A DNA stretch of 64,000 bases. Source: Deltaproteobacteria bacterium. Its GTDB lineage: Bacteria; Myxococcota_A; UBA9160; UBA6930. A program made the position numbers and the translations under genes. The stretch spans positions 25,227 through 89,226 of the forward strand of contig JAPPPQ010000015.1 in the NCBI GenBank assembly GCA_028817435.1, read 5' to 3'. Shown here in pieces: positions 1 through 8,863 of this stretch (position 1 is its first letter; every line of letters begins with the position of its first letter). The notes beneath the pieces are model-generated. The model saw nothing but the letters and a program-made list of their open reading frames with translations. It did no database searches and was not told the origin of the DNA.

Positions 1-258
1 CGCGCCCTTACCCCACTGCGCGGCGCAACCCTGCTGGAAGTGCGGCCGCGCAGCGGCTTCCTGCATCAGGTGCGCGCCTCGCTCGCGCACATCGGCCACC
101 CGCTGCTCGGCGATACCGCCTACGGCGCACCGCCCACCCCCGGCATTTCCCGCCATATGCTGCACGCCGCCCGCATCGCCTGGCGCAACATCCAAGCCGA
201 AAGCCCCACCCCACCCGACTTCACCGCCGCACAAAATGCGCTGGCGCAGATGGGGTAA
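1..258 (+). CDS. RluA/RluD-family pseudouridine synthase, C-terminal fragment
   Basis: Only the last 85 codons lie in the window; the frame is open at base 1, so the gene starts outside. The fragment carries the late RluA-family signature HQVRASLAHIGHPLLGD followed by YG, which packs against the catalytic core of enzymes that isomerise uridine in rRNA or tRNA. The catalytic Asp motif (HRLD) would lie upstream and is not visible, so activity and the target RNA cannot be judged. It converges on the MerC-like gene with only 5 bases between the stops. Confidence 0.85.
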   Translation, partial: RALTPLRGATLLEVRPRSGFLHQVRASLAHIGHPLLGDTAYGAPPTPGISRHMLHAARIAWRNIQAESPTPPDFTAAQNALAQMG

Positions 259-263
259 TTGAT

Positions 264-701
264 TCATTTGCCGGTGTGGCCGCTCGCGGTCTCGTGACAG
301 CCGTGACAAAGACACAAGCTGCGGTTGATCCAACCGGCCCAGGCGATGCTCGACGCGCCCAGCAGGTCTCCGGCAATTTGCACGGCGGAGCCGTGATCCA
401 GCCACAAATGCACGGACAGCAGCACGATGAAGCCGGCTATCGTCAACATCACCGGACGGCGGTCGCCGTGAACCGGGTAGGTTGCGAGCACGCCGAAACC
501 AGCGACGACGACGATGACGCCCAGAAAAATCCATTCCGTTGCAGGGGAAAAGACTGCGCCGAACACACCGGACGATAGGTCGTGGTGCGCCGCCAAAAAG
601 GGCAACGCCAGCAGGGCCACCGGCGTGAGCGCGCAATGCACGGCGCAAATGAGCGAAATGAGGGAAGCGGCTCGTGACAGCCTGGCGCCTGCGGCAATCA
701 T
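264..701 (-). CDS. MerC-like four-helix membrane protein
   Basis: This is a 145-residue inner-membrane protein with four hydrophobic stretches (about residues 15-38, 54-75, 87-102 and 108-125). The first helix holds C19-A-V-H-C23, and the tail holds a C-x-C-x2-C cluster at 130-135. That layout fits the MerC superfamily, whose characterised members carry mercuric ion, although many relatives are not in mer operons. No merR, merA or merT is nearby, so a mercury role is not supported by context. The start at 701 was chosen because GGAGG sits 6 bases before ATG; an ATG 33 bases upstream has no good ribosome site. Confidence 0.7.
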   Translation of the reverse strand: MIAAGARLSRAASLISLICAVHCALTPVALLALPFLAAHHDLSSGVFGAVFSPATEWIFLGVIVVVAGFGVLATYPVHGDRRPVMLTIAGFIVLLSVHLWLDHGSAVQIAGDLLGASSIAWAGWINRSLCLCHGCHETASGHTGK

Positions 702-767
702 TCCAATCCTCCGTGGCAATTCGGGCCGATGCATCCGATCCGACGCGGCGGCACCATAGCACGCGGT

Positions 768-1463
768 TCACCGCAGTGCGGCGGCGTGGCGGGCGCGGGA
801 TTCGATGGCGGCGAAGTCGCCGGCGCGGAGCAGGGGTGGGGGAGCGAGCCAGGAGGCGCCGATGCAGGCGACATTGGGGCAGCGGAGGTAGGCGGGGGCG
901 CTCTGTTCGGTGATGCCGCCGGTGGGGCAGAAGCGCAGCTCGGGCAGCACGGGGGCGATGGCCTGCAGGAGTTTTGCGCCGCCCGCGCTTTCGGTGGGGA
1001 AGAACTTTTGCCGCGCGAAGCCGAGGGCGGCGAGTTGCATCATCTCTGTCGGTGTGGCGGCGCCGGGCAGGGCGGGGACGGGGGCTTCGGCCAGCGCCCG
1101 CGCCAAGCCGGGCGGCGCGCCGGGCGCTACCAGAAATTGCGCGCCGGCTGAGACAGCCGAATTGATCTGCGCGGGGCTGCGCAGCGTGCCGCAGCCGATT
1201 TTGAGTTCGGGCAACTCGGCGCGCAGCGCGCGGATTGCCGGCAGCGCGGCTGCGCTGCGCAGTGTGATCTCCAGCACCGCAATGCCGCCCGCCAACAGCG
1301 CGCGCCCAAGTGCAACCGCCTGCGCTGCATCGTCCACCACGGCTACCGGAATCACCGGGGAGAGCGCGAGAATGCGATCCAGCGCCGCGAGCTTTTCACC
1401 GCTGTTTGCGCTCTTTGCGTCCGCCGCGCGCACAATCTCCGCCGTTTTCGCGCGCTCAGACAT
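768..1463 (-). CDS. eda: KDPG aldolase (2-keto-3-deoxy-6-phosphogluconate aldolase)
   Basis: Class I aldolase that splits KDPG into pyruvate and glyceraldehyde-3-phosphate, the last step of the Entner-Doudoroff pathway. The Schiff-base lysine is K153 in QKFFPTE, the catalytic glutamate is E65 in LEITLR, and the phosphate-binding TGGI loop follows at 181-184. Length (231 residues) includes about 25 extra N-terminal residues compared with E. coli Eda. It overlaps the 3' end of edd by 8 bases and is the last gene of the operon. No terminator is visible before the MerC-like gene. Confidence 0.95.
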   Translation of the reverse strand: MSERAKTAEIVRAADAKSANSGEKLAALDRILALSPVIPVAVVDDAAQAVALGRALLAGGIAVLEITLRSAAALPAIRALRAELPELKIGCGTLRSPAQINSAVSAGAQFLVAPGAPPGLARALAEAPVPALPGAATPTEMMQLAALGFARQKFFPTESAGGAKLLQAIAPVLPELRFCPTGGITEQSAPAYLRCPNVACIGASWLAPPPLLRAGDFAAIESRARHAAALR

Positions 1464-3282
1464 CGGCTGCGCCGTCGCCGAACAAGGTGCTTGCGCCGCG
1501 CTCGGCAGAGCCGATGCGGGCGCGGGCGTCGGCGAAGAGCTCGCGGCCCATGCCGTGGCTGTGCGCGGCCAAATTTGCGCGGGCGGGCGCGCGCTGCTCG
1601 AAGCCGGGGGCCAGCGCGTTCAGCTTGCCGCCCGCGCAATCCAGCAAAATGGGATCGCCGTCGCGCAGTTTGGCGAGAGCGCCGCCGCACAGCGCCTCGG
1701 GATCCAGATGCAACGCGGCGGGCACCTTGCCGGATGCGCCGGACATACGGCCGTCGGTCACCAGCGCCACGGCAAAGCCGCTGCTCTGCAGCGCGCCCAG
1801 CACCGGGCTCAGTTTGTGAAGCTCGGGCATGCCGTTGGCGCGCGGCCCCTGAAAGCGCAGCACGCAGACCACATCGTGCCGCAGCCCGCCCGCGCGGTAG
1901 GCTTCAATCAGCTCGTCCTGATCATCGAAGACGCGGGCGGGCGCTTCGACGCGCCAGTGCTCGGGCGCAACTGCAGACACCTTGGCGATGGCGCGGCCCA
2001 GGTTGCCGGTGAGCAGCCGCAGTCCGCCATCTGCGGCAAAGGGTTCGGCCGCACTGCGCAGCACCTCGGCGTCGCCGCTCTGCGCGGCGGCGGGCCGCCA
2101 GCCCAGCCGGCCTTCTTCCAAAAAAGGCGCGCGCGCGTAGCGCGAGAGTCCCGGCCCGGCCACGGTCTGCACATCTTCGTGCAGCAGCCCCGCGGCGAGC
2201 AATTCGCGGATGGCGAAGGGCAGCCCGCCCGCGGCGGCAAAGTGATTCACATCGGCGTCGCCGTTGGGATACACGCGGGCAATCAACGGCACCGCGGCGC
2301 TCAGTTCGGCGAAATCCGTCCAATCCGTCTCGAGTCCCGCGGCGCGGGCCATGGCCACCAGGTGGATAGTGTGATTGGTCGAGCCGCCGGTGGCGAGCAG
2401 GCCCACCATGCCGTTTACCAGCGCGGTTTCATCCAGCACGCGGCCCACCGGGGTGTAGTCGCGGCCGCGGGTCAGTTGCAGCACGCGGCGCGCGGCTTCG
2501 GCGGTCAGCGCTTCGCGCAGCGGCGTTCCCGGATTCACAAAGCTCGCGCCGGGCAGGTGCAGGCCCATGAATTCCATCAGCATTTGGTTGGTGTTGGCGG
2601 TGCCGTAGAAGGTGCAGGTGCCGGGGCTGTGGTAGCTGGCCTGCTCGGCGCGCAGCAGATCGGCGCGGTCGGCGCGGCCTTGTGCAAATGCCTCGCGCAC
2701 CTTCGCCTTTTGCCGGTTCGGCAGGCCCGAAGGCATGGGGCCCGCCGGCACCAGAATGGCCGGCAGGTGGCCGAAGGCCAGCGCGGCGATGCACAGCCCC
2801 GGCACAATCTTGTCGCAAACTCCGAGCAGCAGCGCGCCGTCGAAGAGATCGTGGGAGAGCGCAATCGCCGCGGACTGCGCAATCACATCGCGGCTCAGCA
2901 GCGAGAGCTCCATGCCCGGCCGCCCCTGAGTCACGCCGTCGCACATGGCGGGCACGCCGCCGGCAAACTGCGCCACGCCGCCGGCTTCCCGCGCCGCGCG
3001 CTTCAACAGCTCGGGATAGCCGCCGAGGGGCTGATGCGCCGAGAGCACATCGTTGTAGGCGGAGACGATGGCGATGTTTTGCGCCGCGCCGCGCGCCAGC
3101 GCGTGCTTGTCCGCCCCCGGACAAGCGGCGACGCCGTGGGCCAGATTGCCGCAAGAGAGCGCGCTGCGCGGCTCGCGCTCTGCGGCGCGGGCAATGCCGT
3201 CCAGGTAGCGCCGCCGCCCGCGCCGGCTGCGGCGGCGGATGCGCTCGGTCACGGCCTCAATAACGGGATGCAGATTGGGCAT
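1456..3282 (-). CDS. edd: 6-phosphogluconate dehydratase
   Basis: Iron-sulfur dehydratase converting 6-phosphogluconate to KDPG. The 608-residue length matches Edd (about 600). The cysteines expected to hold the cluster in the IlvD/Edd family are visible: C114 in MCDGVTQG, C156 in GVCDK and C223 in [13 protein letters not shown]. The long Edd form and the neighbours zwf, pgl and eda separate it from the paralogue IlvD (dihydroxy-acid dehydratase). It lies 10 bases after the pgl stop and overlaps eda by 8 bases, so co-translation is likely. Confidence 0.95.
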   Translation of the reverse strand: MPNLHPVIEAVTERIRRRSRRGRRRYLDGIARAAEREPRSALSCGNLAHGVAACPGADKHALARGAAQNIAIVSAYNDVLSAHQPLGGYPELLKRAAREAGGVAQFAGGVPAMCDGVTQGRPGMELSLLSRDVIAQSAAIALSHDLFDGALLLGVCDKIVPGLCIAALAFGHLPAILVPAGPMPSGLPNRQKAKVREAFAQGRADRADLLRAEQASYHSPGTCTFYGTANTNQMLMEFMGLHLPGASFVNPGTPLREALTAEAARRVLQLTRGRDYTPVGRVLDETALVNGMVGLLATGGSTNHTIHLVAMARAAGLETDWTDFAELSAAVPLIARVYPNGDADVNHFAAAGGLPFAIRELLAAGLLHEDVQTVAGPGLSRYARAPFLEEGRLGWRPAAAQSGDAEVLRSAAEPFAADGGLRLLTGNLGRAIAKVSAVAPEHWRVEAPARVFDDQDELIEAYRAGGLRHDVVCVLRFQGPRANGMPELHKLSPVLGALQSSGFAVALVTDGRMSGASGKVPAALHLDPEALCGGALAKLRDGDPILLDCAGGKLNALAPGFEQRAPARANLAAHSHGMGRELFADARARIGSAERGASTLFGDGAADV

Positions 3283-3292
3283 GGCCGTCTCC

Positions 3293-4045
3293 TCAAGCCG
3301 CCCAGTGAAGCTCCACGGGAACGCGCCGCTGGCAGAGTAGCGCGCAGATGGGCAGCGCCGTCTGCTCGCGCCCTGCTGTGCGGGCGGAGCTTTCCGGGGC
3401 CGCGCTCTGTTCCAAAGCGCGCAACGCCACTGCGCGCTTTTCGCTTCCCGTGATGGCGATGAAAATGCGCCGCGTTTGCATCAGCGCCGCAAAGGTAAGG
3501 GTGACGCGCAGCGGCACGGGGGCGGCTACCGGACTCTCTCCCGCGTGAATGGCGGCGACCAGCGCGCTGTCTGCGGCGTCTGCACCGCGCAGTGCGGTTT
3601 TCAGGCCGCGCGCCCCGGCGAACCACGAGAGCGTGTGGCCGTCCGGGCCCATGCCGAGCAGGGCGGCGTCGAAGGGCAGCGCGGCGGCGGCGCGGGTGCA
3701 AAGCTCTGCGGCGGCGTCGAAAGGATCGGCATCGCGGGTGTGCAGCGAAATCAACTGCGCGCCCGTTGCGCCGAAGTTGCGCGCGAGCAGAGCGGCGTTG
3801 CTGTGGGGGCTGGTCGCGGGGACCCAACGCTCGTCGGAGGGCAGCACGGAGACGCGGCGCCAATGGAGATTGGCGCGGGCCAGCGCGGCGTAAACCGGGT
3901 CCGGCGTCGAGCCGCCGCAGGCCACCAGCGTGGCGCGGCCCGCGCTGTCGAGGCCGTGCCGCAGTTCCGCTTCCAGTTGCCGCGCCAGGGCGCGGGCCCA
4001 GCCGTCGCGGTCTGCGTGCTCGCGCCACGCGGCGGGCGCGCTCAC
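3293..4045 (-). CDS. pgl: 6-phosphogluconolactonase
   Basis: Hydrolyses 6-phosphogluconolactone to 6-phosphogluconate. The 250-residue protein belongs to the DevB/SOL type of lactonase: GGSTP at 44-48 binds phosphate, DERW is at 71-74, and the family signature GMGPDGHT is at 131-138. It starts with GTG inside a four-base GTGA overlap with the zwf stop, so the two are almost certainly translationally coupled. It supplies edd directly. Confidence 0.95.
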   Translation of the reverse strand: MSAPAAWREHADRDGWARALARQLEAELRHGLDSAGRATLVACGGSTPDPVYAALARANLHWRRVSVLPSDERWVPATSPHSNAALLARNFGATGAQLISLHTRDADPFDAAAELCTRAAAALPFDAALLGMGPDGHTLSWFAGARGLKTALRGADAADSALVAAIHAGESPVAAPVPLRVTLTFAALMQTRRIFIAITGSEKRAVALRALEQSAAPESSARTAGREQTALPICALLCQRRVPVELHWAA

Positions 4046-5502
4046 GGCAGTTCTTCCGACCAGGAGCGGCCGTCGCGCTCCACCAGCGCCACGGCGGCGG
4101 AAGGCCCCCAGCTTCCCGAGGCGTAGCCGGCGGGGGCTTCGTCGCCGCGCTCCCAGGCTTCGAGAATGGGCTCCACCCAGCGCCAGGCGGCCTCCACCTC
4201 GTCCCGGCGCATGAAGAGCGTCTGATTGCCGCGCACCACATCCATCAGCAGCCGCTCGTAGGCGTCGGGGGTGCGCGACTTGAAGCGGTCGGCGAAGGAG
4301 AGATTCAGCGTGGCGGGCTTGATGCGCATGCTGCCGAGGCCCGGCTCTTTCGTCATCAAGTCCAGCTTGATGCCTTCGTCGGGCTGCAGCCGGATCACCA
4401 GGCGGTTGGCTTCCAGCCGCCCCGCGCCCGGCTGGAAGATGGAGTGCATGACCGGCTTGAAGGTCACCACAATTTCCGAGGCGCGCACCGGCAGGCGCTT
4501 GCCGGTGCGCAGGTAAAAAGGCACCCCCGCCCAGCGCCAGTTGCCGATCTCCGCCTTGATGGCGCAGAAGGTTTCGGTGCGGCTGTCGCCGGGCACATCG
4601 TCTTCTTCCGCATAGCCCCGGGCGGCCGCGCCCTCCGCCGCGCCCCGGCGATACTGCCCGCGCACGGTCTTCGCCCGCACGGCGTCGCCGGTAATGGGCC
4701 GCAGCGCGCGCAACACCTTCAGCTTCTCGTCGCGCACGCAGTCCGCGTCGAAATCCACCGGCGGCTCCATGGCGGTGAGGCAGAGCAACTGCAGCAGATG
4801 GTTCTGCACCATGTCGCGCAGCGCGCCCACATCGTCGTAATAAGCGCCGCGCCCCTCCACGCCCACGGTTTCGGAGACGGTGATCTGAATGTGATCCACG
4901 GCGTGCGCGCTCCAGAGCGGCTCGAAGAGCGAGTTGGCAAAGCGCAGCGCCATCAAATTTTGCACGGTCTCCTTGCCCAGGTAGTGATCCACGCGGTAAA
5001 TCGCGCTCTCGTCGAAGATTGCGCCGACGCCGTCGTTGATGGCCCGCGCGCTCGCCAGGCTGGAGCCGATGGGCTTTTCCAGCACGATGCGCGCGCGCGG
5101 CGCGGCGAGGCCCTGCGCCGAGATGTTCTCTGCGATGATTTGGAAGAGCCGCGGCGCGGTGGCCAGGTAGAAGACGCGGATGCCGTCGCCGCGGCCGCGC
5201 AGCATTTCCTCCAGCGCATCCCAGCTCGCGCCGGGCACGCCGGCGTCCAGCGTCACATGGAAGAGCCGCTCCGCAAAAGCGCGAAAGCTCCCGGCCTCAA
5301 AGCCGTCCTGCGCCGCGCGCTTGAGACCAGCTTCCACCCGCGCGAGAAATTCCTCCCGCGCCAGAGGCTTGCGCGAAATCGCCAGCACCCGCGCGTCATG
5401 CGGAAACTCTCCTTCCCGCAGCCGGTGATAAAAGGCGGGGTAGAGCTTGCGCAGGGCGAGGTCGCCCGTGCCGCCGAAGACGATGTAATCGAAGCTTTCC
5501 AT
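4042..5502 (-). CDS. zwf: Glucose-6-phosphate 1-dehydrogenase
   Basis: Oxidises glucose-6-phosphate to 6-phosphogluconolactone with NAD(P)+, the entry to the Entner-Doudoroff and pentose phosphate routes. The nucleotide-binding FGGTGDL is at residues 9-15, EKPIG at 142-146, and the active-site signature RVDHYLGKE at 170-178. Length (486) is normal for the family. The ATG at 5502 is preferred because GGGGA lies 6 bases upstream; an ATG at 5508 adds two residues but sits against that site. It follows the VOC gene by 20 bases and overlaps pgl by 4. Confidence 0.96.
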   Translation of the reverse strand: MESFDYIVFGGTGDLALRKLYPAFYHRLREGEFPHDARVLAISRKPLAREEFLARVEAGLKRAAQDGFEAGSFRAFAERLFHVTLDAGVPGASWDALEEMLRGRGDGIRVFYLATAPRLFQIIAENISAQGLAAPRARIVLEKPIGSSLASARAINDGVGAIFDESAIYRVDHYLGKETVQNLMALRFANSLFEPLWSAHAVDHIQITVSETVGVEGRGAYYDDVGALRDMVQNHLLQLLCLTAMEPPVDFDADCVRDEKLKVLRALRPITGDAVRAKTVRGQYRRGAAEGAAARGYAEEDDVPGDSRTETFCAIKAEIGNWRWAGVPFYLRTGKRLPVRASEIVVTFKPVMHSIFQPGAGRLEANRLVIRLQPDEGIKLDLMTKEPGLGSMRIKPATLNLSFADRFKSRTPDAYERLLMDVVRGNQTLFMRRDEVEAAWRWVEPILEAWERGDEAPAGYASGSWGPSAAVALVERDGRSWSEELP

Positions 5503-5522
5503 CTGCATTCCCCGCGCTGCGT

Positions 5523-6005
5523 TCAGAGGTTTGGGTTTTCGTAAAGCTCGAGCAGCATTCCGCCGCGCAGCGCCGGGCCTTCCAGGTAGGCCCAGCGCGC
5601 CTGCAGCTCCGGCATTTCGTGCGACCACACCACCGCAAAGCCCCGGGCCAGCAGTGCATCGCGTTGCGCGTTCAGGTTCGGGACGATGAAGCGGATGTGC
5701 TGCACGCCCTCGCCGTGCCGCGCCAGAAATTCGCTGTGCGGACTCTCGCCGGAGACCACCTCGATCAACTCAATCTCGACCGGCCCCGAGCGGCCAAAGG
5801 CCAGGCGCAGCGTCACATCCGCCCGCCGCCCGCGAAACAGGCAGCCGCTGAGCGCCGTATCGAGAAAAGTGAAGGGCCCGAAGAGCGGCGCGAAGGTTTC
5901 CAGCGCGCGATCCAGATCCTTCACCACATAGCCAACCTGGTCCAGCGGCGGCAGCCCGAGCTCGGCAGCAGTCGCGGCGAGCGAAGCGGCGCTTTGGTTC
6001 TGCAT
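5523..6005 (-). CDS. VOC-superfamily protein, methylmalonyl-CoA epimerase-like
   Basis: A 160-residue protein with paired beta-alpha-beta-beta-beta units of the vicinal oxygen chelate fold, closest in layout to methylmalonyl-CoA epimerases and glyoxalase-type enzymes. The second-module metal ligands look present (H103 in VQHIRF, E153 in LLELYE). The usual first-module His is replaced: the sequence reads LDQVGYVV where D-H-V/I-G is typical. It may bind metal through Gln, as some glyoxalases do, or may be non-catalytic. Its start overlaps the methyltransferase stop by one base (TGATG). Substrate unknown. Confidence 0.75.
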   Translation of the reverse strand: MQNQSAASLAATAAELGLPPLDQVGYVVKDLDRALETFAPLFGPFTFLDTALSGCLFRGRRADVTLRLAFGRSGPVEIELIEVVSGESPHSEFLARHGEGVQHIRFIVPNLNAQRDALLARGFAVVWSHEMPELQARWAYLEGPALRGGMLLELYENPNL

Positions 6006-6673
6006 CAGCGCTTTCGCAGCAGGGTGAGGCCGTCGGCGATGGGGAGCATGACGCACTCCACGCGGGGATCGGCGGCGGCGCGGGTGTTGAAATCGCGGAT
6101 GGCGCGGGTTTGCTCGTCCTGCACCGACTCGTCGGCGACGCGGCCCAGCCACAGCACATTGTCCACCAAAATCAGGCCGCCGGGGCGCAGCCGGGGCAGC
6201 AGCGCTTCCAGGTAGCCGGGGTAGCCGGTCTTGTCGGCGTCCACAAAGGCCAGGTCGAATTGCTCCGCCTCGGGCAGCGCCAGCAGGCTCTCTTGCGCGG
6301 GGCCGAGGCGCAGCGCAATGCGCCCGTCCAGCCCCGCCTCGCGCCAGTAGCGCCGCGCAATCTGCGTCCATTCCTCGGAGGTGTCGAGGCAGAGCAGCGA
6401 GCCGTCTTCGGGCAGGCCCCGCGCAATGCAGAGCGCCGAGTAGCCGGTGAAGGTGCCGATCTCCACCGCCCGCTTCGCGCCCATGATGCGGGCCAGCAGC
6501 GTCATGAATGCGCCCTGCTCCGGCGCAATCTGCATCATCGAAATGCCGCCCAGCGCGCGGGTCTCTTCCATGAGCCGCTGCTGCAGCGCGTCGGGGGGCG
6601 TGCCGTGGGCCACCAAGTAGGCGTGCACTGCGGCGCTGAGGCCGATGCCCTTCGGCGCGGGCGCTTCGGGCAC
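6005..6673 (-). CDS. Class I SAM-dependent O-methyltransferase (methyltransferase family 3)
   Basis: A 222-residue enzyme of the caffeoyl-CoA/catechol O-methyltransferase type. SAM motif I is EIGTFTGYSA at 71-80. The divalent-metal ligands of the family are visible as D145 in DADK and D171-N172 in the LVDNV strand. Bacterial members methylate varied catechols and other hydroxylated substrates, and nothing here fixes the substrate. It begins with GTG 4 bases after the TPR gene stop and overlaps the next gene by one base, so it is the second gene of the Entner-Doudoroff operon. Confidence 0.85.
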   Translation of the reverse strand: MPEAPAPKGIGLSAAVHAYLVAHGTPPDALQQRLMEETRALGGISMMQIAPEQGAFMTLLARIMGAKRAVEIGTFTGYSALCIARGLPEDGSLLCLDTSEEWTQIARRYWREAGLDGRIALRLGPAQESLLALPEAEQFDLAFVDADKTGYPGYLEALLPRLRPGGLILVDNVLWLGRVADESVQDEQTRAIRDFNTRAAADPRVECVMLPIADGLTLLRKR

Positions 6674-6676
6674 GGC

Positions 6677-7000
6677 TCAGCCCTCGCCCTGCTGCTGCAA
6701 ATGCAGCGCGCGGGCCTGCTCGGCTTCGGCCTCGGGAATCATCCCCTTCTGCTGGTAGAGGCGCGAGAGGCCGGTGTGGGCCAGGGGGTCGTCGGGGGTG
6801 AGGGCGGTGAGCCGCAGCGCGGCCTCGATGGCGGAATCGAGCTCGCCGCTCTTTTCCAGCGCCATGGCCAGGCCGTTCCAGGCGATGGCGAAATTGGGGT
6901 CGGTTTCGACGGCGCGCCGGTAGCCTGCCACCGCCTCGGGCAGGCGGCCTGCGACATAGTGGGCAAAGGCCTCCCGGTAGATGGCGCGCGCTTCGCTCAT
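6677..7000 (-). CDS. Small TPR-repeat protein
   Basis: A 107-residue soluble protein made of about three tetratricopeptide repeats, with the repeated pattern A-x3-Y/W-x2-L/A-G-x-L-x-E-A/S-x2-A-Y/L and capping P/D residues (for example PNFAIAWNGLAMALEK and PDDPLAHTGLSRLYQQKG). No signal peptide or catalytic motif is visible. It is the first gene of the minus-strand operon that continues through the methyltransferase and zwf to eda. Its partner is unknown. Confidence 0.8.
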   Translation of the reverse strand: MSEARAIYREAFAHYVAGRLPEAVAGYRRAVETDPNFAIAWNGLAMALEKSGELDSAIEAALRLTALTPDDPLAHTGLSRLYQQKGMIPEAEAEQARALHLQQQGEG

Positions 7001-7008
7001 AGCCCGTT

Positions 7009-7016
7009 ATTATAAT
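7009..7016. promoter_or_regulatory. AT-rich divergent -10-like element
   Basis: The 79 bases between the TPR gene and sppA hold one AT island, TTATTATAAT. It reads as TATAAT on the plus strand (7011-7016, about 64 bases before the sppA ATG) and as TATAAT on the minus strand (7014-7009, 9-14 bases before the TPR ATG). No clear -35 is visible on either strand. If used on the minus strand the transcript would be almost leaderless. Confidence 0.4.
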
Positions 7017-7079
7017 GGGGCGGCGGCGCGCCGTCCGCCGCGCGGCGGCGTGCCGCGCCGCAAATTCCGGGGAGGACTT

Positions 7080-8798
7080 ATGCGCAAATTCATCATCTTC
7101 CTGATTTTGCTCGGCGGGCTGGGCTATGCGGGCTGGTTCTTTCTGCTGGAAGAGCCGCAGATCGAGAGCGGCAGCACGCTGGTGTTGAAGCTGGAAGGCG
7201 AGTATGTGGAGGACAGCGTGAGCGCGCTGAGCCAGCTCATCGGCTCGCCGCCGCAATCGCTGGTGGGGCTGCTCTCGCAGCTTCGCCGGGCCGAGGGCGA
7301 TTCGCGCATTGAGCGCGTGCTGTTGCGCGTGCGCCACCTGGATATCGGTTGGGGCCAGGGTGGCGAGATCCGCGAGGCGCTGCGCGCGCTCTCCGAGGCG
7401 AAGGAGACCGTGGCGCTGCTCGAATACGAGGGCTACGGCAACCTCGAATATTATGTGGCCAGCGCGGCAGACCGCGTAATTGCCAACCCCGCCGCCAGCA
7501 CGCCCTTCGTCGGCCTGGCCGCCGAGTTCCTGTTCCTCGGCGAGAGCTTCGAGAAGCTCGGCATTGAGTTCGAGTATGAGCGCATCGGCCGCTACAAGAG
7601 CGCCGTCGAGGGCTTCGCCGGCCGCCGCATGAGCGACGCCAACCGCGAGATGCAGACCGCGCTGCTCGACGCCATGGAGGCGCGCTTCCTCTCGCAAATT
7701 GCCGCCGCCCGCGGCGTGGAGGAAGAGCAGCTGCGCGCCGCCGTGGCCGCCGCCCCCACCTCTCCCCGGGGCATGCGCGAGCACGCGCTGGTGGATTCCG
7801 TATCGGACTACGCCGAGGTGCTGCGCGATCTGGGCAATCCGGCGCTGGTGGACGGCGAAACCTGGGCCCGGGCTGCGTCCGAAGCAGAGAGCGCCACGCC
7901 TCCCCACCGCATCGCCCTGATCTACGGCAGCGGCGTGGTGGTGACCGGCGAGGCCAACCCCCGCAGCGGGCAGGTGATGGCCTCGGACACGCTGGCCGAG
8001 GCGCTGCGCGAAGCCTCGCGGGACGACGGCATCAAGGCCATCGTTTTGCGCATCAACAGCCCGGGCGGCTCGCCGCTGGCTTCGGAGATGATCTGGCGCG
8101 CCGTCCGCGCGGCGCGGACCGAGGGCAAGCCCGTCATCGTCTCCATGTCGGATCTGGCGGCCTCCGGCGGTTACTATGTGGCCAGCGCGGCGGACCGCAT
8201 CGTGAGCCGCCCCGAAACGCTCACCGGCTCCATCGGCGTCTTCGTGCTGCGCCCGGTGCTGGCCGGGCTCTTCGACAAGCTGGGCGTCGGCGTGGATTCC
8301 CTCACCCGGGGCGAGCACGCAGATATGCTGCTGCTCTCCGCGCCGCTCTCCCCCGAATCCCGCGCTGTGCTGCGCCGGGATGTGGCGGCGCTCTACGAGA
8401 CCTTTCTCACCCGCGTGGCCGAAGGCCGCGGCATGGAGCGCGATGCGGTGGACGCCGTGGGCCGGGGCCGCGTCTGGACCGGCGATCAGGCGCTGGCCCT
8501 CGGTCTGGTGGACCGCCTCGGCGGCCTGCGCGAGGCCGTGGCGCTGGCGCTGGAACAGGTGGGCGTCAAGCCCGATGCCGAGGTGACGCTGGTGGAGTTC
8601 CCGCGCCCGCGGCCCTTCCTGCAGCAGTTGGCCGATCTGGCGGCGCCGCGCTCCCCTTCCCTGGGGCTGGCCGAAGCCGGGCGCGCCGTGCCTTTGGCGC
8701 CGCTGCCCGCCTCGCTGCGGCGCTTGCTCCCCGGCGTGGCGCACCTGCAGCCCGGCGCGCCGCTGCTGCTGCCCACCGCCTGGGTGGAAATCCGCTGA
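7080..8798 (+). CDS. sppA: Signal peptide peptidase SppA, long (tandem-domain) form
   Basis: Membrane-bound serine protease that degrades cleaved signal peptides. It has an N-terminal anchor (residues 3-22) followed by two ClpP-like domains, as in the E. coli 67-kDa form (618 residues; 572 here). The expected Ser/Lys dyad is split between domains: K173 in the RYKSAVE motif and S362 in the AASGGYY motif. ATG 7080 was chosen because GGGGAGGA ends 4 bases upstream and the anchor begins immediately; the frame is open further upstream but without signal-peptide character. Confidence 0.93.
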   Translation: MRKFIIFLILLGGLGYAGWFFLLEEPQIESGSTLVLKLEGEYVEDSVSALSQLIGSPPQSLVGLLSQLRRAEGDSRIERVLLRVRHLDIGWGQGGEIREALRALSEAKETVALLEYEGYGNLEYYVASAADRVIANPAASTPFVGLAAEFLFLGESFEKLGIEFEYERIGRYKSAVEGFAGRRMSDANREMQTALLDAMEARFLSQIAAARGVEEEQLRAAVAAAPTSPRGMREHALVDSVSDYAEVLRDLGNPALVDGETWARAASEAESATPPHRIALIYGSGVVVTGEANPRSGQVMASDTLAEALREASRDDGIKAIVLRINSPGGSPLASEMIWRAVRAARTEGKPVIVSMSDLAASGGYYVASAADRIVSRPETLTGSIGVFVLRPVLAGLFDKLGVGVDSLTRGEHADMLLLSAPLSPESRAVLRRDVAALYETFLTRVAEGRGMERDAVDAVGRGRVWTGDQALALGLVDRLGGLREAVALALEQVGVKPDAEVTLVEFPRPRPFLQQLADLAAPRSPSLGLAEAGRAVPLAPLPASLRRLLPGVAHLQPGAPLLLPTAWVEIR

Positions 8799-8863
8799 GC
8801 CCCGAGGCCCCGCCCCGCGCCGCACCGGCGGCAGCCCCGGCGCAAATTGCCGCCGAAGATGGC

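Noticed and set aside
264..701. Mercury-resistance operon
   Set aside because: Only a MerC-like protein is present; merR, merT, merP and merA are absent from both sides.
910..3453. Long open frame (847 codons) antisense to eda and edd
   Set aside because: Composition is Ala/Arg/Gly/His-rich with no domain text, and it lies opposite two well-supported enzymes. Such antisense frames are common in GC-rich DNA.
6981..7079. Upstream extension of sppA
   Set aside because: The frame is open but Arg-rich and non-hydrophobic, while ATG 7080 has a strong ribosome site and starts the membrane anchor.
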